A DNA stretch of 64,000 nucleotides from Photobacterium atrarenae. Lineage in GTDB: Bacteria; Pseudomonadota; Gammaproteobacteria; Enterobacterales; Vibrionaceae. Under the pieces are notes generated by a model. The model saw only the letters and a list, made by a program, of their open reading frames with translations, did not search any database and was not told where the DNA came from. This document shows, piece by piece, positions 7,490 to 15,163 of the stretch. Made by a program: the position numbers and the translations under genes. Position 1 is the stretch's first letter, and each line of letters starts with the position of its first letter. The stretch spans positions 62,001-126,000 of the forward strand of contig NZ_CP101509.1 in the NCBI RefSeq assembly GCF_024380015.1, written 5' to 3'.

Positions 7490-7729
7490 TTATTCCTGTG
7501 CTTCGGCTTCAGGTACTCTCCAGCCAGCTTCTTGGCTATCATCGCCAGTAGTCACGCGAATAAAACCATCTTGCGTTAATAGTTGATTAGCTCCAGCCAC
7601 GCTCAGCTTTATTTCCTGTGCGGATTGGACCCATTGAATAAACTCCGTGGTGGAAAAACTTGAGCGTCCATTAGCATAAATTTCAACGATATCTTTCGTA
7701 TCTACCTGTTCCATCATTGCCTTCCTCAT
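7490..7729 (-). CDS. Small protein coupled to MuF-zincin (possible immunity protein)
   Basis: A 79-residue protein beginning MRKAMMEQVDTKDIVEIY. The ATG at 7729-7727 overlaps the MuF stop as ATGA, so the gene is translationally coupled to the zincin-bearing head protein. The middle (FSTTEFIQWVQSAQEIKLSVAGANQLLTQDGFIRV) looks like a small winged-helix or mixed alpha/beta fold. The C-terminus is acidic. I do not recognise a family. Because polymorphic toxin genes are normally followed at once by their immunity gene, an immunity role is possible. A simple structural or regulatory role is equally possible. Confidence 0.55.
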   Translation of the reverse strand: MRKAMMEQVDTKDIVEIYANGRSSFSTTEFIQWVQSAQEIKLSVAGANQLLTQDGFIRVTTGDDSQEAGWRVPEAEAQE

Positions 7730-9156
7730 TGTGCTGCCGCCGCGTTCACGGCCTCTGAGATAAATACAAACGCATCCGGTAGCGCTTGCTCTAATGCTTG
7801 CGGGGCCAACAACCAAGCCGCGAAATGCTCTGCAAACCATTCGCTGTCATTGGTGCCACCGTAACGGGTCAGGGATGGCCGCCCTCTGACCTGGGGCGGC
7901 AACTCCGGCTTCCCCGCTTTATAGTAGACCTGGTGGCCCATTTCGTGTGCCCAGGTGGTCACAACTCTGGCCGAAGAGTTCAGCTGGGCTTCTGCTGCAG
8001 CCGAAAAGGACCACACCCTGTCAGCCTTGCCCTGCTGGATTGCGGTCCCGATGGCACTCTGCAAGAGCAGCGGGTCCACCTTCGCCAGGTTGTCACTGGC
8101 TTTAGCCTTCACCACCACATGGTTCCAGCGCCCGGCGGTGAAACCATTGGTACGGCTCACCCGGCGAGCTGTGTAGTTCCAGTGCGGACGTGACAGACCC
8201 GACTGCAGATAGGCTTCCACATCCTCAGCAATGGCCTGTCCCTTCTTATTGCCGGTCATCTCACCCGCTTTGAGGAACAAAGTTTTCAAATCGTGCGATT
8301 TCAGGACCTGCTCAAATGCGGCCACTTGCGGCGTTGCCAGCCCGGCCAGCAGCGTACTCAACCCTTCAGCGCCAACACCTTTCACCGTCGAGAACGCATG
8401 ATCCACCACACGCGGGGCCAGGCGTTCTTCCAGCGGCGGCTTCTTCGCCAGCACTTGCCGGGTCTGCTCGGTCAGCTCTGCGCTACTCCTTGGGGTGTAG
8501 TCAAAACCAGGATCGATGCCCTTGGGAATATCATGCACCTCGCCGGTGACCTTATCCACCCACTCATAGGTGGTGACTTTCGGTGCGCCGGTCACCGTCA
8601 GCCCCAACCGCTTCAGGTCCCGCTCACTGGCCGTGAACTTCTTGCATTTGCAGCCATAGCCGTTAATCGGGGTGTGCGTTTTCCACCAGGGGTCATCCAA
8701 CGGGATCACCAGGTTGTTCCAGGACAGATGATCATGGCGGGGATGCTCCGAACCGGAGTGCTTATAGATGCCATACGGGCGGCGACTTTTGACCTGCTCA
8801 ATTTGCTGCTCACGTCCCGCCGTGTATGCCTGGCGAATATTGGTCTCATAGATCACCTGGGCCCGCCAGTTCGCCGAGCCCCTGCTCTTCGAGGCGTAGG
8901 GTTCCCAACCATGGCGGGCCACGATGTCGTTAAATTGGCCTTTAAACCAGCCCAACGACTTCCCTTCGGCAATGGCTTTATCGACCGCCTGGCGAAAATC
9001 AGCCAGTAAATCAGTCTTCATCGCCCCGGCAACCATGAAGCCCCGGTCGTGCGCGTTCTGCCAGACATCGGTCCAGCGCTCCGACGGCACATTGGCTTTA
9101 TGCCGGAAATAGGCGATCTGCTCCTGAAACGGCAGGCTGCCGTATTGCACCGGCAT
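7726..9156 (-). CDS. F: MuF minor head protein with C-terminal zincin domain
   Basis: A 476-residue protein. The N-terminal half is the Mu F / gp30 head morphogenesis domain. Visible segments include VIYETNIRQAYTAGREQQ (about 95-112), SEHPRHDHLSWNNLVIPLDDPWW and the Cys-bearing INGYGCKCKKF signature. Such proteins sit inside the capsid near the portal and can be ejected with DNA. The C-terminal region (about 250-476) is not part of the normal family. It ends with a zinc metallopeptidase signature, AHEMGHQVYY (HEMGH at 404-408), and a downstream TNDSEWFAEHFAAW block (E439 or E443 as third ligand). The pattern resembles zincin-like toxin domains attached to MuF proteins. It overlaps the portal stop (TAATG) and is coupled to a small downstream gene. 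Toxin activity is inferred. Confidence 0.85.
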   Translation of the reverse strand: MPVQYGSLPFQEQIAYFRHKANVPSERWTDVWQNAHDRGFMVAGAMKTDLLADFRQAVDKAIAEGKSLGWFKGQFNDIVARHGWEPYASKSRGSANWRAQVIYETNIRQAYTAGREQQIEQVKSRRPYGIYKHSGSEHPRHDHLSWNNLVIPLDDPWWKTHTPINGYGCKCKKFTASERDLKRLGLTVTGAPKVTTYEWVDKVTGEVHDIPKGIDPGFDYTPRSSAELTEQTRQVLAKKPPLEERLAPRVVDHAFSTVKGVGAEGLSTLLAGLATPQVAAFEQVLKSHDLKTLFLKAGEMTGNKKGQAIAEDVEAYLQSGLSRPHWNYTARRVSRTNGFTAGRWNHVVVKAKASDNLAKVDPLLLQSAIGTAIQQGKADRVWSFSAAAEAQLNSSARVVTTWAHEMGHQVYYKAGKPELPPQVRGRPSLTRYGGTNDSEWFAEHFAAWLLAPQALEQALPDAFVFISEAVNAAAAQ

Positions 9157-10727
9157 TACTTGCCGTCCTGAACATCAGTGATGCCAGCCAGCTCCGCAGC
9201 GGCCATAGCCTGGGCCATCACTTCACCCAGCTGCTCGGTACTGATCACCCCTTGCAGATTTAAGATGTCATCCCGAAGCTGCGTCAGTGACGTTGCCTGC
9301 GTGACGAGTTCCCGCACCGGCTCCAGGATGTTTTCCATCAAGCCACCCGCTTCAAGCTGCAATCGCTCTAACTGCTGGTCCGGGATATCTTTCTGCTCTG
9401 TTAGCGCTTTCAGGGCTGCCTGGCCTTGCGGCTTTGCTTCGCCGGGTGGTTCAGGTTGCTTCACCTGGCCCAAAACCGCTTCCCCATCTTTTGCCATCGG
9501 GATCTGCGTTTTTTCATGAACCCATTCCAGCGGGATCTGCATGCCCATCTGCACCAGACCAGGTAATGCGGATGACAGCACTTTGATGTCTTCCGCTTCC
9601 GTCAGCTCAAACTCAAAACGGGGGATTCGGTGCCGGGTGCGATAGCTCTTGCCGTTCAGCGCATAAAGCGGGAACACCAGATCACGGGTCAGCGTGGCGG
9701 CAATCCGTTTCAAGTCGAAGTCCCGGATTTCTTCCCGCACTTCGTTATGCACGTTCCCCAAGGCGTTGGTGCTGGTCTTGCCATCGGCCTGGCTTGTCAG
9801 CGTACCGCCCAGAATGGCTTTCGACTGGGATTTCTCACACCAGCCAACCATGGCCATGAACGGATCGCTCGCGCCGTCAGCCGCAGACTGAAAATCAATG
9901 TCCATCCCTTTCGGGATGATGCCCCCGGCATTATGACCAATCGACATCACTGCGCGCAGCAACGTTGCCTTTTCCCGCTCGGTTGCCCCTTCCGGGTATT
10001 TACCCAAGCGGATCGGCAAGCCATAGATTTCCAGGAACTCAGCCAGATCCCGGACGCTATAGTTCTTGAACAGGAACGGCCACGCCAACACCCGCACCAG
10101 TCCGCGGCGCGACAGATAGCCTGTTTTCGCTTGGGCTGTATGGGATATCCAGCCGAACGGTGTCAACTCTGCGCCTTCATAGCTGCCGTCTCGCAGACGA
10201 AGCAGGTTGCGATCATCCGGGTGCGTCTGGAACCAGGACGGGTCCCGATGGTCATAACCGGACACTAGCTGCATGCCTTCCACCACATCCCAGCGCAGCT
10301 CCAGGTTAGAGAACGTCTTCAGTGTTGCATCGGCCATATCAAAAAACGCATCTTCGAGCCAGGTAGCATCCTCCAGCACTTCCTGGAGCATATCGGCATC
10401 ATACTTCTCGGCCTTGCTGGCATTGCGCGGCGGTTTGATGTTCCAGTCCACCCCCAGCATCGCCATCTTGCGCTTGCTCAGCTCACTCTGGATATGGGCG
10501 TCCTTCTCTTCCATATCCTCAGCCAGCTCGCACTGGGCAATCAGGTCGCCCTCCTCGGCCCGCTTCATGATCCCCGCCAGCTTTTGCGGTGTCAGGCCCG
10601 AAGATGGATGCTCGGCAAAATGCCGCTTCAATTGATGCAGCTTGGCATCCGTTTCTGTCTGCTGCTCGTTCAGCTCTCCCCGCTCAATCGGGCGGCCCCA
10701 TAAATCTACAATTGCTGATGTCGCCAC
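9156..10727 (-). CDS. Portal protein, Mu gp29 family (DUF935)
   Basis: A 523-residue protein with the DUF935 portal signatures: FNLEL-like STFSNLELRWDVVEG in the first third, LVRVLAWPFLFKNYSVRDLAEFLEIYGLP (about 230-260) and GGTLTSQADGKTSTNALGNVHNEVR (about 315-340). The portal is the 12-subunit ring through which DNA enters and leaves the head. Length is as expected (Mu gp29 is 512 residues). The C-terminal 100 residues are helical and glutamine-rich. The gene lies between the large terminase (12-base gap) and MuF (overlapping), exactly as in Mu. Confidence 0.93.
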   Translation of the reverse strand: MATSAIVDLWGRPIERGELNEQQTETDAKLHQLKRHFAEHPSSGLTPQKLAGIMKRAEEGDLIAQCELAEDMEEKDAHIQSELSKRKMAMLGVDWNIKPPRNASKAEKYDADMLQEVLEDATWLEDAFFDMADATLKTFSNLELRWDVVEGMQLVSGYDHRDPSWFQTHPDDRNLLRLRDGSYEGAELTPFGWISHTAQAKTGYLSRRGLVRVLAWPFLFKNYSVRDLAEFLEIYGLPIRLGKYPEGATEREKATLLRAVMSIGHNAGGIIPKGMDIDFQSAADGASDPFMAMVGWCEKSQSKAILGGTLTSQADGKTSTNALGNVHNEVREEIRDFDLKRIAATLTRDLVFPLYALNGKSYRTRHRIPRFEFELTEAEDIKVLSSALPGLVQMGMQIPLEWVHEKTQIPMAKDGEAVLGQVKQPEPPGEAKPQGQAALKALTEQKDIPDQQLERLQLEAGGLMENILEPVRELVTQATSLTQLRDDILNLQGVISTEQLGEVMAQAMAAAELAGITDVQDGK

Positions 10728-10739
10728 GTGCCCTACTCC

Positions 10740-12305
10740 CTAATAACAGCCCTGGTCAAATGCGTGGTAGGCTGCATATAAATCATCATCTTCATCCAGC
10801 TCTTGCTTCGACGGCAGCGGCGTGAACTCAATCGCTGCCCCATCCATCCAGCTGGCGCGAATCGCCATCGCCAGGCCGATGGCAAAGTCGCCGTGACGTT
10901 GCTTCCCGTCCTGGCCCTTATTCTTCCCCTTGTCGATTTTCGGGACGCCATTGATCACCTGAATTTGGCTCAGGTCATCCTTGATGTCTTCATGACGGGG
11001 GATATCGAGGTTCTGATCTTCAAATTCGGCCTTGAGCTTCGGCATCCATTCGCGATACCAGGGGTCATTGAGTGCAACCTGGTCCACCATCTCGGTGCCG
11101 TACTTCAGCGCTGCCGACTCAGCCAGGTAGCCGCCGTTCCCGGTGGCGTCAAACGCCATCCCACGCTTGCGGTGCAAAGCTTCAAGCAGGTAATGCAGGA
11201 TCTGACGCTGGGCGTCATAGGTCATGTTGCGCAGTTCAACCACAAACGGTACGTACTTGCTCAGGTCCTTACGGATCCCCAAAGGGACGAAGATCGACAA
11301 ATCCCCCTTACGGGCAAAGTCTTCGCCGAACGAGTGGGAGTGGCCGGGGTTGAGCTTATCCAGCTCCGGCTTTAAGACACGTTTACACCAATCATCCACA
11401 TGGGCCTTGCGCTGGCCATCAGTCCATTCCATAAAGCCCTTCGGCGCTTCAATGGTCAGAATGGGAATACCGGGCTTCATCGCCGCATCAATCAGTACCG
11501 AAGGTACATACTGGCCGCTCGATGCCTTGGGAACGCAGTAATACTCTTCCAGAGCATCATCTTCGGTGGCGGTATCCTTGAGCAGGTTTGCTTTCCACTC
11601 GTCCTCTTTCTCCTGGGACCAGGCGACCTTCTGGACCTGGCAAATCCGCTGATACAGACCTTCCGCACAGGCATCATCCAGAGTGATGGTGTGAACGCTG
11701 TAGCGTTTCTTCCCGGCCCGGCTGTCCTGGATCAACTGGTTAAACAGGTTGTTGACACCGTTGTGGGTGCTGATTAAACGCACCTTCGCGCCCCACATGG
11801 TCAGCGCCAGGGCGGCTTTCAATACCTCGGCCAGGCGATCATGGAACGCGGCCTCATCGATGATCACGGTGCCCTGCATCCCCCGGAGGTTGGACGGGTT
11901 GGAGCTGAGTGCCTGGACCTTAAAGCCGGAATCGAAGTACACCACAAAGGTCAGGATGTCCTTGTCCTCATCGGTCAGCACTTCTTCCTGAACTTCGCTG
12001 GCGACTTTATCAAACGCCTTGGCCCACATGGCCACGGCGTCAATGAATTCCCGCGCCATCTCTTTGTTCGAGCCGACATAGAAGACATTGCTACCGCCTT
12101 CCCCTTTAGCGGTGCCAGCGGTCAGCGCTGAATCCGCCGCCTCGGCGAAGGTCAGGCCGGTCCGGCGGGATTTCTCGGCAATCTTGAGCACCGAATCATC
12201 TTCAATCCAGCGCTTCTGGTAACCCAGCAGCAACTCATCGGGATCAAACGCCTGAATGGCTGAGGCTGTGATTTGGTTGAGTTCAGGGCGGACGGCTTCA
12301 GACAT
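10740..12305 (-). CDS. Terminase large subunit, Mu gp28 family
   Basis: A 521-residue DNA-packaging motor. It has an ATPase domain with a deviant Walker A (EKSRRTGLT, residues 44-52), as in other Mu-like terminases, and a Walker B segment TVIIDEAAFHD (about 146-156). The downstream motif LISTHNG acts as coupling motif. The C-terminal RNase H-like nuclease half contains GMAFDATGNGGYLAE, as expected for headful packaging. In Mu the enzyme cuts flanking host DNA while packaging integrated copies. The start overlaps the small terminase stop (12305). The neighbouring order small terminase, large terminase, portal, MuF is canonical. Confidence 0.93.
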   Translation of the reverse strand: MSEAVRPELNQITASAIQAFDPDELLLGYQKRWIEDDSVLKIAEKSRRTGLTFAEAADSALTAGTAKGEGGSNVFYVGSNKEMAREFIDAVAMWAKAFDKVASEVQEEVLTDEDKDILTFVVYFDSGFKVQALSSNPSNLRGMQGTVIIDEAAFHDRLAEVLKAALALTMWGAKVRLISTHNGVNNLFNQLIQDSRAGKKRYSVHTITLDDACAEGLYQRICQVQKVAWSQEKEDEWKANLLKDTATEDDALEEYYCVPKASSGQYVPSVLIDAAMKPGIPILTIEAPKGFMEWTDGQRKAHVDDWCKRVLKPELDKLNPGHSHSFGEDFARKGDLSIFVPLGIRKDLSKYVPFVVELRNMTYDAQRQILHYLLEALHRKRGMAFDATGNGGYLAESAALKYGTEMVDQVALNDPWYREWMPKLKAEFEDQNLDIPRHEDIKDDLSQIQVINGVPKIDKGKNKGQDGKQRHGDFAIGLAMAIRASWMDGAAIEFTPLPSKQELDEDDDLYAAYHAFDQGCY

Positions 12306-12886
12306 CAGGCAATCCCCAGAATTTCTTTCTTGATGCTGGACACCGTCTCTGCAGTCATCCCGGCTTTCTTGGCCACAGCTTCGGCAGCTGCTGCCGCTTC
12401 ATCCGCAAACGCTTTGCGGATCTCCTTCTCCCGCTTATGGCTTTGCATTGCGGCACTCTCCAGGCGCTGCGCTGCCAGCATGGCGTCTTTGATCATACCG
12501 ATATCGACATCGCCCTCTTTTTCATTGGCATTCATCATCGCCTTGAACAGCTGGGTTCTTCCGATTTCCAAAATCAAGCGGGACACTTCGCCGGTCGGCT
12601 TATCGCCGAGCTGGCCAACCAACGCCTGGGAGACCTCCCGCACATCTCGCAAATCCTTGCCGATGGCTTCCATCCGGGAGGCGTAGCGGTTGAGGCCACT
12701 GCGGGAAGGCTTGATATCTTCGGGCAGGCCGAGCTGGTCAATATGATCATGCACCGCATCCAACACCTCTTGCTGGGAGTAACGGGCATCTCGCAGCAGC
12801 TCATCAAGCAGCCGCTTCACCTCATCCGGCAACAGGTCGATTTTGCTGCGGCGGCCACGGGTCGGCCTATCGGTTTTATCAGTCAT
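12305..12886 (-). CDS. Terminase small subunit, Mu gp27 family (DUF3486)
   Basis: A 193-residue protein with the DUF3486 features: a basic start (TRGRRSKIDLLPDEVKRLLDELLRDARYSQQEVLDAV) and a helix-turn-helix-like segment (SRSGLNRYASRMEAIGKDLRDVREVSQALV). The family recognises phage DNA and starts packaging together with the large subunit. The C-terminal tail is rich in alanine and lysine and helical. The start codon overlaps the end of a 36-residue membrane peptide gene, and the stop overlaps the large subunit start, so the three are coupled. Confidence 0.88.
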   Translation of the reverse strand: MTDKTDRPTRGRRSKIDLLPDEVKRLLDELLRDARYSQQEVLDAVHDHIDQLGLPEDIKPSRSGLNRYASRMEAIGKDLRDVREVSQALVGQLGDKPTGEVSRLILEIGRTQLFKAMMNANEKEGDVDIGMIKDAMLAAQRLESAAMQSHKREKEIRKAFADEAAAAAEAVAKKAGMTAETVSSIKKEILGIA

Positions 12887-12989
12887 CGTCCCCCCTGGTA
12901 CTCAAACAGAGCAACAACCACAGCACGGCCAGCGAACTGGTAACATCAATGCCAAACCACACTGCAAGGAATAGGTATTCAATCGTCAT
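12879..12989 (-). CDS. Small single-pass membrane peptide
   Basis: A 36-residue open frame fills the gap between the winged-helix gene at 12991 and the terminase small subunit. It starts at an ATG at 12989 with GGAGG (minus strand) just upstream. The peptide is almost entirely one hydrophobic helix (YLFLAVWFGIDVTSSLAVLW then LLLCLS) ending TRGDDD. Its stop overlaps the terminase start (ATGACTGA). Coding overlap at both ends and a good ribosome binding site favour a real gene. Function is unknown; a spanin- or holin-associated role is only a guess. Confidence 0.5.
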   Translation of the reverse strand: MTIEYLFLAVWFGIDVTSSLAVLWLLLCLSTRGDDD

Positions 12990-12990
12990 G

Positions 12991-13287
12991 TCAGCCTCCC
13001 GGACGCGGCACTTTAATACCTGGTACACGAGCAACACCGCTGACAACATCGGCCCCACGCCCCGTTAGCTCGGCGACATAGAACGAAGCCATCTGAGTAA
13101 TTTTCACAAGCCCCATTTCACGCAGCCATTCCAGCTGCATCTTTACCGCATCACGACTGGTCGGGACTCCGGCACGGTTCAGGCTATCGTGCAAAATGGA
13201 TTCGTTTAACTGGAATCCGGGAACCTCTGCCAAGCACCGCAAGATCACCAAGCGCTGATGCTCAGACTGAATTTCTGATAACGCCAT
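12991..13287 (-). CDS. Winged-helix phage protein (VpaChn25_0724-like)
   Basis: A 98-residue protein with a winged-helix layout. The N-terminal helix reads SEIQSEHQRLVILRCLAE. It is followed by LNESILHDSLNRAGVPTSRDAVKMQLEWLREMGLVKI, the recognition helix and wing typical of ArsR/MarR-type folds. Small proteins of this kind lie just before the terminase genes in many Mu-like prophages of Vibrio (the VpaChn25_0724 family). The start overlaps the stop of the DUF2730 gene (13287). A DNA-binding or terminase accessory role is likely but untested. Confidence 0.75.
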   Translation of the reverse strand: MALSEIQSEHQRLVILRCLAEVPGFQLNESILHDSLNRAGVPTSRDAVKMQLEWLREMGLVKITQMASFYVAELTGRGADVVSGVARVPGIKVPRPGG

Positions 13288-13601
13288 TACTTTTGCTCCT
13301 GTCTCAATTCGTTTTCGTACAGCATGGCCAGGCGGTTCTCGATACCTTTAAGCGAGACCATGATCGATTCATTCTGCGTGGCCACCTGTACCAGGCGCTT
13401 GTCCATTTCATGCCAGTCATCTGAAGACGGCACAGAAGCAATCGCCTTTTCCGCAGCCGCCATACGTTCTTCCAGTTTCCGGTGCTCTGCCTTGGTGACA
13501 AAGCGGTTCGACAGCCAGGCAAACGTGCCGATGCCAGCCAATGAGCCTACTCCGGCGACCAATGGCCAATAATTTCTAATTAACTCACCCACGTCGCCCA
13601 T
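13287..13601 (-). CDS. DUF2730 membrane coiled-coil protein (Mu gp25-like)
   Basis: A 104-residue protein with an N-terminal membrane helix (YWPLVAGVGSLAGIGTFAWL, residues 11-30) followed by a charged coiled coil (KAEHRKLEERMAAAEKAIAS) and an amphipathic tail. This matches DUF2730, a protein found beside the lysis genes of Mu-like phages and often suggested to belong to the lysis cassette (spanin-like). It overlaps the zinc-finger gene upstream by 17 bases and the winged-helix gene downstream. The membrane topology is directly visible. The lysis role is inferred from context. Confidence 0.8.
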   Translation of the reverse strand: MGDVGELIRNYWPLVAGVGSLAGIGTFAWLSNRFVTKAEHRKLEERMAAAEKAIASVPSSDDWHEMDKRLVQVATQNESIMVSLKGIENRLAMLYENELRQEQK

Positions 13602-13815
13602 GGTTTTTCTCTTCTCTTATGGATTCACACGACACGCAACGCACCGCTTCAGGGGCTTTCTCCACCCGGCGCGGGTCAATGGTGATCCCGCAGCTCAGGC
13701 AATAGCGCCCGCCTTCATCTTCATCCGGTATCTCTACCGGCTTCCGCTGCCGGTAAATACATTCGGCAAGCCAGGCTTCCGTTTCGATGGCCGCCCTGTC
13801 TACAGCATCTGACAT
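13585..13815 (-). CDS. TraR/DksA-type zinc finger protein
   Basis: A 76-residue protein with the C4 zinc finger of the DksA/TraR family: YCLSCG (residues 38-43), then a 17-residue spacer and VRCVSC. The N-terminal part is helical and acidic (ETEAWLAECIYRQRKP). TraR-like proteins bind the RNA polymerase secondary channel and mimic DksA plus ppGpp, redirecting host transcription. Many Mu-like and P2-like phages carry one beside the lysis genes. The four cysteines are intact. Confidence 0.85.
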   Translation of the reverse strand: MSDAVDRAAIETEAWLAECIYRQRKPVEIPDEDEGGRYCLSCGITIDPRRVEKAPEAVRCVSCESIREEKNHGRRG

Positions 13816-13823
13816 AGTGCTCC

Positions 13824-14372
13824 TTACGTAGCCGTTCCCTGGCCTTTCTCACGATGGCGCAGCCCCATGTAGGCGCCCGCTGGTGAGATCAAAAAACCGG
13901 CGACGGCAAAGTCAGGTCCGGGGCCATGGCCAAAGGCTCCGGCCAGGGACATCCCGATCACATAGACTGCACTGGCAACCGCACTGATGTAGGCGATGTT
14001 CGGGCGGCATTCGGCCACTTTGGGATTTGCAGAAGCATCCCCTTGCCGGATCGTCTGCTGGCCGGTATCAAAGATTTTTTCAACGTGTTCAAGCTGCCGG
14101 GCCTCTCGCTCGGCATCAATTTGTGCCAGCTCGACCTGAATTTTCTCCAGTCGGGTCAGTTCTTCCGGCGGCAAGGCTGAAAGCAGCTGCTCGACTTTGG
14201 CCTGGCGCGATTCCGATGACTGAAACGCCCCGGTGACTTGCTCGACCGTATCGGCAACCTTAATGGCTGTCTGGCTGCTTTCCTCCCCAAACAGCCCGCC
14301 AACCGTTTTAATCAGGGTTGGCCCAGCTTTGAGTAGGGTCGATGCCAAGCCGACGATGGTAAGTGGGTCCAT
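13824..14372 (-). CDS. Putative holin (3TM, GTA-holin-like)
   Basis: A 182-residue protein that begins with a glycine-rich hydrophobic helix (LTIVGLASTLLKAGPTLIKTVGGLFG). A long charged helical middle follows (RLEKIQVELAQIDAEREARQLEHVEKIF). It ends with two close membrane segments (YISAVASAVYVIGMSLAGAF and FAVAGFLISPAGAYMGLR). This layout fits the 3TM holin family seen in gene-transfer agents and many prophages. It lies immediately after the DUF5675 gene and before the zinc-finger and DUF2730 genes, as part of a lysis cassette. A holin makes the inner-membrane lesion that lets the endolysin out. Confidence 0.65.
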   Translation of the reverse strand: MDPLTIVGLASTLLKAGPTLIKTVGGLFGEESSQTAIKVADTVEQVTGAFQSSESRQAKVEQLLSALPPEELTRLEKIQVELAQIDAEREARQLEHVEKIFDTGQQTIRQGDASANPKVAECRPNIAYISAVASAVYVIGMSLAGAFGHGPGPDFAVAGFLISPAGAYMGLRHREKGQGTAT

Positions 14373-14417
14373 TAATGCGGTACTCCTAAAATTAAGTGAA
14401 TCCGAGTGCAGACATGA

Positions 14418-14840
14418 CTACGCGTTGACAATTTCCAGCAGCCATTTCTTACCTCCCAGAAACGTCATCAGTCCATTGAACGCACTTTCCGAATTCATCA
14501 CGGCCCATTCGCCTTTCCAGATCCCGAAGTGTGTTCCCGGTGCCATGCAGCCTTTCAGCTCACTGGCCCGGTTGGCGATATGCATCAGGCAATGGGTGCG
14601 GGTGCTCGGCCCGAAGCGGGTAACGCCCAGGGTTTGCGCTTCCAGGGCATAGCAAGTGCCCTTGCTCGGACTTTGGTGCGGGATGAACTGATAAGTGCCA
14701 GGCGGCACACAGGAGATATTCGGCTGGTTGTTCTGCCAGGGACATTCAACCATGCAGCACAACTGCTGGCCGTCCTGGGTATGTAAGGTAGAAAACGTGC
14801 CGTGCTCGAAAAGGCGACGTTTGAGTATGAGCTTGTCCAT
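14418..14840 (-). CDS. DUF5675 lysis-cassette protein
   Basis: A 140-residue protein matching DUF5675 by its conserved blocks: QLCCMVECPW, CVPPGTYQFIPH, RTHCLMHIANRASELKGCMAPG and NSESAFNGLMTFL. The histidine, cysteine and serine residues in these blocks suggest a hydrolase or transpeptidase-like enzyme. In prophages it takes the place of a lysozyme, so it may be the endolysin of this phage. I prefer the second ATG (14840) because GGGG lies six bases upstream; the first ATG at 14846 is possible. No classical glycosidase lysozyme is present in the lysis region. Confidence 0.75.
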   Translation of the reverse strand: MDKLILKRRLFEHGTFSTLHTQDGQQLCCMVECPWQNNQPNISCVPPGTYQFIPHQSPSKGTCYALEAQTLGVTRFGPSTRTHCLMHIANRASELKGCMAPGTHFGIWKGEWAVMNSESAFNGLMTFLGGKKWLLEIVNA

Positions 14841-14974
14841 GTGCATCCCCGTAATCTGGTTGGATTACGATGATGTTATGGCGGTGCTGGTCGGGGGTGG
14901 ATCGGAGAGATTTCCGGAAAAACTTCCTGTTGACGAAGACATTTCCGCAAGGGAATTATGGCAACTCTGAGGCA

Positions 14975-14997
14975 AAAATAAAGCCCGACAAGCGGGC
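14975..14997 (-). terminator. Rho-independent terminator before the lysis genes
   Basis: GCCCG, a 5-base loop and CGGGC, followed on the minus strand by TTTATTTTT. It would stop transcripts coming from the middle operon before the lysis genes, so a late promoter must lie between it and 14840. Confidence 0.75.
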
Positions 14998-15006
14998 TGT
15001 ATGCTA

Positions 15007-15022
15007 ACCAAGAGCTCTTGGT
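15007..15022. promoter_or_regulatory. 16-bp perfect palindrome, possible activator site
   Basis: ACCAAGAGCTCTTGGT is perfectly palindromic and lies in the non-coding gap between the IS element and the lysis genes. Mor/C-family activators bind dyad sites upstream of Mu middle and lysis promoters, so this is a candidate operator. Binding is not shown. Confidence 0.4.
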
Positions 15023-15163
15023 AACAAATTAGTTGTAATATGCAGATGTTGCTATCAGGACCACGCTAAACCAATAATCTCTCATTTGATGGACCTCAAT
15101 GTGAAGTTTCTAACCAGACGAACACATGCGGTAGATTTCAAGGTAGTTGACCAGATTCTCTAA

